Positions 50,461 to 57,152 of a stretch of 57,152 bases of DNA are shown one piece after another. Numbering within the stretch: position 1 is the stretch's first letter; each line of letters starts with the position of its first letter. The stretch comes from Bacillota bacterium (GTDB lineage Bacteria > Bacillota > Thermincolia > Thermincolales > UBA2595). The stretch lies in assembly GCA_021847735.1 (NCBI GenBank), contig JAJZQD010000004.1, positions 1 through 57,152 on the forward strand. The letters run 5' to 3'. The translations under genes were made by a program, and so were the position numbers. The notes beneath the pieces were generated by a model. It was not told where the DNA came from. It ran no database searches and worked only from the letters and a program-made list of their open reading frames with translations.

Positions 50461-51830
50461 TTTTCCACCGCCTCTTGGATGAGTTCTTCGACCTGACATT
50501 TTGCTTGTTCAAGCAATTGTTCGGATTCGCGCTTGGTCCTAAGACACTTTTTAACACATTCAGAAATGACATTTTCTTTGGCGATAGAAAGACGTGGGAT
50601 AACAAGTTTCCCTACATCATGCGGAGCAAGGTGACCGTTAGTTGATCCAGTAATCCATCGCTTACATTGACTTTGTCCCATTGGACTTTGCATCACAGTA
50701 AGCAGATAGTGAGGATCGATATTTTCGTTGGCTCTTAATAATAGCAAGTCACCACAGAAGGCTAATCTCTCGTATCGGTTAACCAAACCGATCTTGCCAA
50801 TAGTGGCACCTGTAATTGCTAAGAGGAGATCTTTTTTTTTCGCTAAACAAATTTCTGAAGTCAGTGTACAATAGCTGTCAGTCAAAAGCTCTATTCCCTG
50901 AATGTCTTTTATGCTTGCATAGTGAACAGATCCTGACGATGACTCAGACATCTGTTTACCTTTCAGGGTTGGACAAACAAGTGACCGCAAATACTGGTAG
51001 TCACAGTTCTTGCGAAGGTATTGTTCATAGTTGACGTAATCTAGTTTATAACATTGCGCGTCTATACGACGACCTTCCGTTATCTCACTCAAACTCACCT
51101 CGTTGCTAAGGGACTTTTTAAACTCTAGCTTATCTAATCCGAGTTCCTGCTTTAAAAGTTGCTGGGCTTGGGTGTAGAAAGATTGGGAAAGCATATTTTG
51201 GTTAATTGCTTCCCGAACTAGAGATGTAATCTCTTGCATAGATGAACGACTGGGGATAGGGACTGGTATCCTATACAATTCTGGCTTTGAAACAAATGCA
51301 ATTAGTGTATTTGTTTTTACTCGAGCACGAAGTAGTTTCCCATAGTGGCACAGGAAGAATGAATAAATGTACTCGGGGCTTACAACCTCATTTTTAATTG
51401 TTGCTTTAAACAAGGTTCCACTTACTAGGGTTCTAGCAGGGTAATAATCTGGAACAATAGCAACTTTCTCAGCTTGACCTTTTACTTCAATTAGTATTTC
51501 TCTAGCTTTAATGCGTCCTTTAGGATATCTGATCCAATCAGCTACACTAACATAACCAACTTTGTCTTGCTCAATGGACAGTCCATCTTGACTAATATTA
51601 GTCGCCTGAAGAAATCGACAATCTTCAGCCCTAACTGCATTTTCGTTCAATATCTTTGTATTTTCGTACACTACTCTGTAACCATCAGAAACTAATTTTC
51701 CAAAGAGAGCATATTCAAGTGACTTAATTGCTAAATCCGCATGTAGCGTCTCCGGGCGATAATACTCGGGGTCTATTCTTCCAGCATGTTCAGACAATAT
51801 AGATGCGTTTATTTCACTCCAAATTGCCAT
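50457..51830 (-). CDS. hsdS: Type I restriction-modification specificity subunit (HsdS-like)
   Basis: The 457-aa protein has the two-fold organisation of HsdS: two target recognition domains (about 30-190 and 240-420), each followed by a helical spacer (REAINQNMLSQSFYTQAQQL and KKCLRTKRESEQLLEQ). The second TRD ends in ITGSTNGHLAPHDVGKLVIP, typical of the family. It should define a bipartite DNA target for the adjoining methylase. The ATG overlaps the methylase stop by one base (TAATG) and its stop overlaps the small gene, so it is co-translated with both. Confidence 0.92.
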   Translation of the reverse strand: MAIWSEINASILSEHAGRIDPEYYRPETLHADLAIKSLEYALFGKLVSDGYRVVYENTKILNENAVRAEDCRFLQATNISQDGLSIEQDKVGYVSVADWIRYPKGRIKAREILIEVKGQAEKVAIVPDYYPARTLVSGTLFKATIKNEVVSPEYIYSFFLCHYGKLLRARVKTNTLIAFVSKPELYRIPVPIPSRSSMQEITSLVREAINQNMLSQSFYTQAQQLLKQELGLDKLEFKKSLSNEVSLSEITEGRRIDAQCYKLDYVNYEQYLRKNCDYQYLRSLVCPTLKGKQMSESSSGSVHYASIKDIQGIELLTDSYCTLTSEICLAKKKDLLLAITGATIGKIGLVNRYERLAFCGDLLLLRANENIDPHYLLTVMQSPMGQSQCKRWITGSTNGHLAPHDVGKLVIPRLSIAKENVISECVKKCLRTKRESEQLLEQAKCQVEELIQEAVEK

Positions 51831-54562
51831 TATTCCGTCCTCCAGAAACTGAAGTTATTTTTCTGGGCGAAGCGGACGAAGGCCTCCGCAATATAAAGTT
51901 GGTCGCTTGGGATTTTTGACGCATCACTCAGATTATTAGGGGTAAGAGGGTAATTGACCAAGTCCTGGTCTACAAAGGGTTGCCCGCTTTCGTCCTCAAT
52001 CAGATTGCCTTGTTCGTCAGTAAGGTACTCGTATTCACCGGAGTTATTTTTCCCACCACGTTCACTGACTGCCATGAAAATGGGATAGTCCAGGCGTTTT
52101 GCTACCTCGGCATCAATCCAGCGCTCTTTGAGAGCGCCTACCAGTTCGTCGTCGGCCAGAACCAGTTCAAGTTTGCCTTTATTGGTAAGTTTTTTTAGTT
52201 CATATTCAGCTTCGGAAATGGCCTTCTCCAAAGCTTTAATTTCGGTCAAAATCTTCTTTTTTTCCTCCTTTTGCTTTTCCTTGAGTGCCTTGATATCAAC
52301 TTTCAGTTTTTCTCTAAGGGCTTTAATTTCCGCATTTAGGTCCTTTCTAGTTCCAGTCCACCCAACAGTTACTACTTCAATTTCCTGCTTAACCTTAGAT
52401 TCAATAGCCTGTAAATCTGAATCCAGGTCCTCTAACTTTTTTTTAGCCTTTAATAGATTGCTCCGCAAGGAACGGATATTATCTTCCGCTTGTTCTATTA
52501 TATCTTCCAGTTCCAGCATTTCCTCGGAAACATCTTCTCCCACACCTTTTTCAGCATCTTCCTGCATTTCTGGTTCTATTTCACTAAAGGTCTCAAACAG
52601 CAATTCGGAGATTTCCTTAGGTAGTACTTCGTCAGGTATGTCCAAAGAGTCTTGATACGTATTAAGTAACGCTTTGATCTGAGCTTCGTAATCAGGACAT
52701 TGTCCTGCAACGGTTTGTTTTACCGTCTCAATTCTCTTCAGTTCTTCCTCAGTGTATTTCTGCACAAATAATACAGAAGTTTTCGTGCCGGTATGAGGCT
52801 TAAAGGTATTTGGATGTAATCCAACCACCGCTAAAAGCCGTGCCCTTCTCAGGATCCATTCCCGGATAAACGCCAGAGAAGAATTGTTGAATTTACCCTG
52901 CGGCAGAACAATGGCCGCCCGCCCACCTGGTTTGAGAAATTTTAAGATTCGTTCAATAAATAGCACATCCCGTTCTTCCTTTGCCGCTTTATCCTTGGCT
53001 CGTTTGAGCGCAGGTCTTGCTAATGCGTAATGCACAAGCATCTGCTTGTCCTTCATTTCTCCAGCAAAGGGAGGATTAGCAAGAATAACATCAAAATTCA
53101 ACTCGTCAAAATACTTCCAGGCAAGATCCTCGTCCTTTAGAACATTGCCTTCATCTTCTTTTGCAATTTTATTGATAAGCAGTTTTGATTTTATTAATCC
53201 CTGCATTAATGATTGACCGGACATAGTTTCATACCATGTTCTTGGGTCCAAACTGCTGACGTCAGGACCAAAAATATTGGTATGCCCATCACCAGCAATT
53301 AACATCAAAGCACGGGAGGTCTTAGCAGCCCGTTCCTCAAAATCAATACCCCATAGATACTTCGAAGCATATTTGTGCTTACGTAACTCGCGGGAATCAT
53401 AATCACTGGTTGGGTAGCACCATTCCATAGCATGTAGCAGAAATCCAGCCGAACCACAGGATGGATCCAAAACAAACTCGTTCTTTTTAGGGTTCAGCAT
53501 GCGAACGCACATCTCAACTACATGTCGTGGTGTGAAGAACTGACCTTTTTTCTTCTTGGCTTCAGCGGGAAGGAGATACTCGAAAGCATCGTCCATGATA
53601 CGCAAGTCAGAGCCCATTAAACGAACGCCTTCAATCGGACCAATACACACCTGAAGGTGTCTTTTAGTCAGTTCGATATCTTCTCCTTCTTTAAAAATGC
53701 CCGGCCATTCTTCACAGGCTTTATGAAAAAGCAGATTAATGCGGTCATATGTGATGTCGGGGTCGATGGCTTTACTAAACTCTACCTCTTTGTTTTTGCG
53801 GTTTTCCTGAGCTTCCTTTTCATCCCATATTTTAGCAAAAATAAGTTTAAAAATTTCGTTAAATTCATCCTTGCCACTATCAGCAAGAACTAACTCTTCC
53901 AAGTCTTGAATGATTTTTTTGAAGTTAAAGTCTCGTTTTTTTAGGTGAGCCAGCGTCTTTTTAGCTTCGAGGACGTCTTTGGGCTCCTGCCCTCTTTTGG
54001 GAATGTCATAAAGAGTATCATCAAAATCTTTAGGATAGGGACGGTAAAGAATGATGCTGTCACTTCCATTTGACCACACAGCTACTGGGGCACCTTCAGC
54101 GTTCATATAGCTTTTTAGTTGCTCAATTCCATCCTTTCGCTTCGGCTTCTTGACTTCTAGAATAATTTTAGGCGTCAATTTGGTGTTATCCGTATAAACG
54201 ACAATGTCTGCGGCTTTCGTACCAACTTCGGTTCCGAAGTGGATACTCTTTTCTAATTCAATCTCATCTTCCTTATAGCCGTAAGTATAAATCAGTTTAT
54301 ATACCCATAGTTGGCGCACGATTTCTTCTGGATTAGCTTTGCCGCTTTCTACAAAAACCTGGACTTCTTCCTTACCCGATGAGAAATGAACGAAGCTTTT
54401 CACGTAATACTTTGTTTTTCCAGCTTCACGGCCTGACTCTACTGTTTTTGGATAAATCTCAATAATTTCATGTATTGGTTTACCAAGCGCTTCAAACTCA
54501 TTTAGTTCATATTGTGATCTCGGATCTTTAAAAATTCGATCTATGATCTCTTTAGTGTTCAA
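51830..54562 (-). CDS. N6-adenine DNA methylase with HsdR_N nuclease-like domain
   Basis: The 910-aa protein has three parts. Residues about 75-175 form an HsdR N-terminal-like domain with a PD-(D/E)xK pattern: Asp119 in KAADIVVY and Glu136-Val-Lys138 in ILEVKKP. Residues about 270-640 form an HsdM-type methylase with KGQFFTPRHVVEMCV, motif I DPSCGSAG (366-373) and motif IV NPPF (496-499). A coiled coil (about 680-800) and a short C-terminal domain follow. It would methylate adenine at sites set by the adjoining HsdS and may itself cut DNA, as in type IIG/IIB enzymes. The TTG start has AGGAGTGA upstream. There is no HsdR helicase. Such nuclease-methylase polypeptides are known; pairing with DndD and DndE-HerA is unusual. 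Confidence 0.9.
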   Translation of the reverse strand: MNTKEIIDRIFKDPRSQYELNEFEALGKPIHEIIEIYPKTVESGREAGKTKYYVKSFVHFSSGKEEVQVFVESGKANPEEIVRQLWVYKLIYTYGYKEDEIELEKSIHFGTEVGTKAADIVVYTDNTKLTPKIILEVKKPKRKDGIEQLKSYMNAEGAPVAVWSNGSDSIILYRPYPKDFDDTLYDIPKRGQEPKDVLEAKKTLAHLKKRDFNFKKIIQDLEELVLADSGKDEFNEIFKLIFAKIWDEKEAQENRKNKEVEFSKAIDPDITYDRINLLFHKACEEWPGIFKEGEDIELTKRHLQVCIGPIEGVRLMGSDLRIMDDAFEYLLPAEAKKKKGQFFTPRHVVEMCVRMLNPKKNEFVLDPSCGSAGFLLHAMEWCYPTSDYDSRELRKHKYASKYLWGIDFEERAAKTSRALMLIAGDGHTNIFGPDVSSLDPRTWYETMSGQSLMQGLIKSKLLINKIAKEDEGNVLKDEDLAWKYFDELNFDVILANPPFAGEMKDKQMLVHYALARPALKRAKDKAAKEERDVLFIERILKFLKPGGRAAIVLPQGKFNNSSLAFIREWILRRARLLAVVGLHPNTFKPHTGTKTSVLFVQKYTEEELKRIETVKQTVAGQCPDYEAQIKALLNTYQDSLDIPDEVLPKEISELLFETFSEIEPEMQEDAEKGVGEDVSEEMLELEDIIEQAEDNIRSLRSNLLKAKKKLEDLDSDLQAIESKVKQEIEVVTVGWTGTRKDLNAEIKALREKLKVDIKALKEKQKEEKKKILTEIKALEKAISEAEYELKKLTNKGKLELVLADDELVGALKERWIDAEVAKRLDYPIFMAVSERGGKNNSGEYEYLTDEQGNLIEDESGQPFVDQDLVNYPLTPNNLSDASKIPSDQLYIAEAFVRFAQKNNFSFWRTE

Positions 54563-54626
54563 GATGCTTCACTCCTCTGAAAAATACCTTATGCATACTA
54601 ATACGAAGTGCAACTTTGTTTCTCGT

Positions 54627-55271
54627 CTATTCAGACGGTACATGTTCTTTCTTTTTAAAATTCAATTTTTTGTATTTTCTTTTGTAAAACTCTAAATTCT
54701 TTGGCTTTCCCTCGAAGTCTAACTGCCAAAATTTCCATGCATCAATAGAATAGCCTGTAACAGCAATTGCTGCCAAACGTGGACTATCAAATGTCTTCTT
54801 TTTACCTTTAAGTACCATTTCAAGATTACCCCCCTCTGTTAAGAATGAAGTAATCCTGTTTCCTTTGTAATAGGCAAAAAAATCAATGCTATGGGGAATA
54901 ACCTCAGCATTTATTAAATCTATTAGAGTCACTCTATCCGGTGCTTTTTTAACCTTTTTTGTTTTTTTATTTGATTTATCGTCTTGACTTTCTTTCAACT
55001 CAGACACATAGGCGCTTAGGTATTCAAGAAGTTCCTTTTTTGCCTTATCACTTTCACGCACTTTGTCGATTTCATAAACTAGCGACAATTTTAAATTTGT
55101 TAGCTCTTGTGGAACAGGAATATTGCTTTTATTAAGTTCATTAATTGTTGCATTAATTTTCTTTAATTGAACAGCCTTGTCAGACACATTGGAACAATTA
55201 ATTTTATTTATGCATTCCTGTATGTCGCTTAATATTTCTTTGATTTCGGCAACACGAGCTTGAAGTTCCAT
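54627..55271 (-). CDS. Coiled-coil protein with C-terminal RAMA-like domain
   Basis: The 214-aa protein has an N-terminal coiled coil (1-95), a basic Lys-rich linker (DDKSNKKTKKVKKAP) and a C-terminal domain (about 110-195) resembling RAMA, the restriction-enzyme and adenine-methylase-associated domain: VTLIDLINAEVIP, FFAYYKGNRI, FDSPRLAAIAVTGYSIDAWKFW. RAMA domains are found attached to or beside adenine methylases and nucleases and are thought to recognise modified DNA. It lies 64 bases upstream of the methylase gene on the same strand, so it is probably the first gene of the system. ATG follows GGGGGT by five bases. Confidence 0.75.
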   Translation of the reverse strand: MELQARVAEIKEILSDIQECINKINCSNVSDKAVQLKKINATINELNKSNIPVPQELTNLKLSLVYEIDKVRESDKAKKELLEYLSAYVSELKESQDDKSNKKTKKVKKAPDRVTLIDLINAEVIPHSIDFFAYYKGNRITSFLTEGGNLEMVLKGKKKTFDSPRLAAIAVTGYSIDAWKFWQLDFEGKPKNLEFYKRKYKKLNFKKKEHVPSE

Positions 55272-55605
55272 GAAGTACCCCCTTGACGTTGAGACTTAGA
55301 ATCCTGAAACCCGCATAAAATAAGGATTTGTATTTCGGGAAAAGGGTGTTTTTGCACCACCGGTTAATTAAGTTAAAAACTCCGTAACCGAAAGTGTTTT
55401 TTTGGCTAAACATGAAAGACTTTTAAAAGCTTGTTACTTAGAAGGCAACTCAGGGTCTTTCGTCAGTCTTCTTAAGGGAGGTCCGCTTAGACGGATTCTT
55501 AGAATATTCCAGTATGCGAAGTTATCCAGTTGCGATATATTTTATCAGGAATAATATATTATAAAATAGCCTATGATTCCAGTATTATCAAGGTTTTAGC
55601 AGCCC
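55272..55605. other. Upstream region of the modification cluster
   Basis: There is no gene. The interval is AT-rich, with an imperfect dyad GAAGGCAACTCAGGG/AGTCTTC near 55440-55475 that might fold as RNA, and AT-rich stretches (about 55540-55570, TATATTATAAAAT) that could hold the promoter for the minus-strand cluster. Nothing definite. Confidence 0.4.
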
Positions 55606-56052
55606 CTAATTAGGTTTATCTTTTTTCCCCTGAACGATTTCCCGACCTTCAGTTTTTTTCATTGCCAAAAACACATTCTCATTATGCCATCGCAAATACT
55701 GCTCCGATGGCTTCTCGTGCGTGTTGTCGGGTATTTCCGACAACATTTTCCCATGATATGCATAATACTCCTTGACGTTGCCATAATCCTCTTTTATCTG
55801 CTTGCTGATCTCGATATGTAAAGTCTCGTCAATGGTTATGTACCCTCTGTCAAACAATGTATGTATATCTTTTCGCAATAACAAACCGTTACTTGTGCTA
55901 TGCGGCCCTTCTTGCGAATATGGCTTAATATGTGTTGCCTCAAGTACCGGCAATGTCTTTTCGCCTGTTATAGAACACCGTCTATGATAAGCCTCTGTAA
56001 CTAAAACCTTAAATATTGAGTCTCTTATGTCAATTATACCTGATTATGGCAG
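55606..56052 (-). pseudogene. 5'-truncated HNH endonuclease gene
   Basis: An open frame bounded upstream by a stop at about 56053 encodes DIRDSIFKVLVTEAYHRRCSITGE, then LEATHIKPYSQEGPH, NGLLLRKDIHTLFDRGYI and a complete C-terminus. This is the catalytic end of an HNH endonuclease (CSITG, the His-Ile of the betabeta-alpha metal site, then the NGLLL and DIHTLFD block), as found in restriction-type HNH proteins of 250-300 aa. No start codon precedes the catalytic core; the first possible start, TTG at 55953, would already miss the CSITG part. I therefore treat it as a remnant of a larger gene, probably part of the same restriction island. Confidence 0.72.
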
Positions 56053-56092
56053 AAGTGTATATTATTGTATCTAAACATGATAGAAGTCGAAT

Positions 56093-56145
56093 AAAAAAAG
56101 CGTGACGTACTAACAGTTCAATTCACTGTTAATAAATCACGCTTT
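56093..56145 (-). terminator. Stem-loop with minus-strand T-run
   Basis: AAAGCGTGA (56098-56106) pairs with TCACGCTTT (56137-56145), with an inner ACAGT/ACTGT. On the minus strand it ends in seven Ts, so it may insulate the island from upstream transcription. Confidence 0.6.
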
Positions 56146-56221
56146 ACAAAAACTTTTGGCTGATTTATGAATACCAAGCGATCTTTGGAGCATCAAGAAT
56201 CTGAGTGCAGACGTATGTACC

Positions 56222-56378
56222 GCGGAGCGCGCAGAGGCGCAGAGGGAGAGTGCTGGGACCAGTTGATTCCTTCTATCCAAATATTATCTGTTTTTTTGTT
56301 TTGTTATTTTATTGTTGATTTAAAGAAGGCAATACTTAAATCAATTGTATTTCTCTGCGCCTCTGCGACCTCTGCGGT
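56222..56378. repeat. Inverted-repeat element with GCAGAGG arms
   Basis: The left arm GCGGAGCGCGCAGAGGCGCAG (56223-56243) and right arm CTGCGCCTCTGCGACCTCTGCGG (56356-56378) are near-complementary and enclose about 110 AT-rich bases. The arms themselves contain GCAGAGG-type short repeats. It has the size and shape of a MITE, with no coding capacity. Confidence 0.7.
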
Positions 56379-56479
56379 GCCGTTTTCTCTTTATAAAAAC
56401 AGCATGACCTAATCAATTGTGCTTCCATGTCGCTGTAAGGTTATCCACTTGTCCAAAATCTATAAGTCCCTAGGCAATG

Positions 56480-56511
56480 AAAAAGGCCCACTTTGAAAGT
56501 GGACCTTTTTT
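56480..56511 (-). terminator. Terminator of the hemY gene
   Basis: On the minus strand GGTCCACTTT/AAAGTGGGCC is followed by five Ts, directly after the hemY stop codon. Confidence 0.9.
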
Positions 56512-56512
56512 G

Positions 56513-57152
56513 TTATGCCGGTTCTTTCTTGGTCTTTGTTTTGTCCTTTTTCTTGTCCTTGGTTTCACCTGTTTCCGGCTCTTTCAATGTCTTGACATGG
56601 TCCAGAGCTTGTCCTGCGGCTTGGAAACCCACATTAATGCAGTCACCGACACCCACGCCCTTATATGAACCGCCAACCACATAGATGCCCGGGTTGGCTT
56701 GTACCCTTGCCTCAATGTTGGCCACCCGTTCCAGGTGCCCCACCGTATACTGGGGCATTCCCTTAATCCAACGGTAGATTTTATGCATAACCGGTCGGGC
56801 GGTCAGCCCAATAATGTCCCTTAATTCGGCTAAAACCATTTCCAGCATCTTGTCATCATCCTGAAACACCAACTCCTGGTTCCGCGCCCCTCCGACAAAA
56901 GCCCTGATTAACACGTAGTCATCGCTGGGGGTCCGGTAATTCCACTTGGTTGAACTGTAAGTCCCGGCCTTGATTTTTCTCTTTTCGGAAATCGGTACTA
57001 TAAAACCAAATGCCTCAAGGGATTTGTTAATATCAGACCGTTTAAAAGCCAGGTTTACCGTTGCCGACGTGGCCTGGGGGATTCCCGCCAGATTATCTGC
57101 CATGGTCTTGTCTACTTCCTCTATTATCACCGCAGCCTCGTGGGACGGAGCT
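56513..57152 (-). CDS. hemY: Protoporphyrinogen/coproporphyrinogen oxidase, C-terminal part (partial)
   Basis: The reading frame enters from the right edge of the window; only the last 212 residues are present. The visible part is the C-terminal half of the flavoenzyme HemY/CgoX: APSHEAAVIIEE (the usual TPAHVAA segment), AFKRSDINKSLEAFGFIVP, then VLIRAFVGGARNQEL and the FAD-binding end NPGIYVVGGSYKGVGVGDCI. It oxidises coproporphyrinogen III or protoporphyrinogen IX in haem synthesis. The tail of about 25 residues is very rich in Lys, Glu and Thr. The terminator follows at once, so this is the last gene of its transcript. Confidence 0.93.
   Translation of the reverse strand, partial: APSHEAAVIIEEVDKTMADNLAGIPQATSATVNLAFKRSDINKSLEAFGFIVPISEKRKIKAGTYSSTKWNYRTPSDDYVLIRAFVGGARNQELVFQDDDKMLEMVLAELRDIIGLTARPVMHKIYRWIKGMPQYTVGHLERVANIEARVQANPGIYVVGGSYKGVGVGDCINVGFQAAGQALDHVKTLKEPETGETKDKKKDKTKTKKEPA

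Noticed and set aside
46751-54562. Calling the cluster a classical type I restriction-modification system
   Set aside because: There is no HsdR motor subunit; only an HsdR N-terminal-like nuclease domain is present, inside the methylase.
46751-55271. Calling the cluster a DNA phosphorothioation (Dnd) system
   Set aside because: The cysteine desulfurase, DndB and the PAPS-reductase-like DndC are absent in the window, while a full adenine methylase and HsdS are present.
56167-56412. 81-residue plus-strand open frame
   Set aside because: It spans both arms of the GCAGAGG inverted-repeat element and has no ribosome site.
1-57152. tRNA or rRNA genes
   Set aside because: No cloverleaf with a GTTCGA-type T-loop and CCA end, and no rRNA signature stretches, were seen on either strand by eye.

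Overview
The window looks like chromosome of an anaerobic, endospore-forming, Gram-positive bacterium of the Bacillota (Clostridia, Peptococcaceae-like). The support is indirect: strong AGGAGG-type ribosome sites with many TTG and GTG starts, a T-box leader, a manganese riboswitch, a SigI/RsgI pair, a GerMN lipoprotein, YlbF, YkuS and YvyF-like proteins, an SLH-anchored surface protein, rubrerythrin, a glutamate mutase pathway and a probable selenoprotein. I do not assign a genus.

Left part (1-9100, nearly all minus strand). A T-box leader drives a gene lying beyond the left edge. A tight operon follows: a GntR regulator, then the three glutamate mutase components (B12 subunit, ASKHA-type chaperone, epsilon subunit), methylaspartate ammonia-lyase and a 2-hydroxyacyl-CoA dehydratase-like protein. 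Together the first five give glutamate to mesaconate plus ammonia. A three-SH3 cell-wall amidase precedes it.

Middle (9100-46300). Housekeeping and envelope genes are separated by copies of a roughly 100-bp palindromic intergenic repeat (cores near 9418, 15664, 21999, 30221, 43186 and 45908). A small AT-rich accessory patch lies at 10.5-12.9 kb, with a methyltransferase remnant, a TPR membrane protein and an HExxH protein. At 13.8-14.3 kb a thioredoxin-like gene has an in-frame TGA exactly where the first Cys of CxxC belongs, so it is probably a UxxC selenoprotein; it sits beside a CcdA-type membrane electron carrier. Then come metF, a sigI-rsgI pair, a chemoreceptor, a phosphodiester glycosidase with SLH domains, a flavodoxin-PHP in-frame fusion, a riboswitch-controlled Mn exporter, redox proteins (ferredoxin, rubrerythrin, FMN reductase, NDH-2), a Gln-rich low-complexity protein, an O-antigen ligase-like operon, a NodB deacetylase, DUF1015, a radical SAM protein and a compact SNF2 helicase.

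Right part (46.7-56.1 kb, minus strand, AT-rich). This is a putative anti-phage or DNA-modification island. Five genes are translationally coupled: an N6-adenine methylase with a nuclease-like HsdR_N domain, an HsdS-type specificity subunit, a 63-aa protein, a DndD-like SMC ATPase and a DndE-HerA fusion. A RAMA-domain gene lies just upstream and a startless HNH endonuclease fragment beyond it. There is no HsdR motor and there are no DndA/B/C genes, so the set looks like a methylation-based system using Dnd-type ATPases. This is the most interesting locus in the window. Beyond it lie a small inverted-repeat element and the 3' part of hemY, where the window ends.
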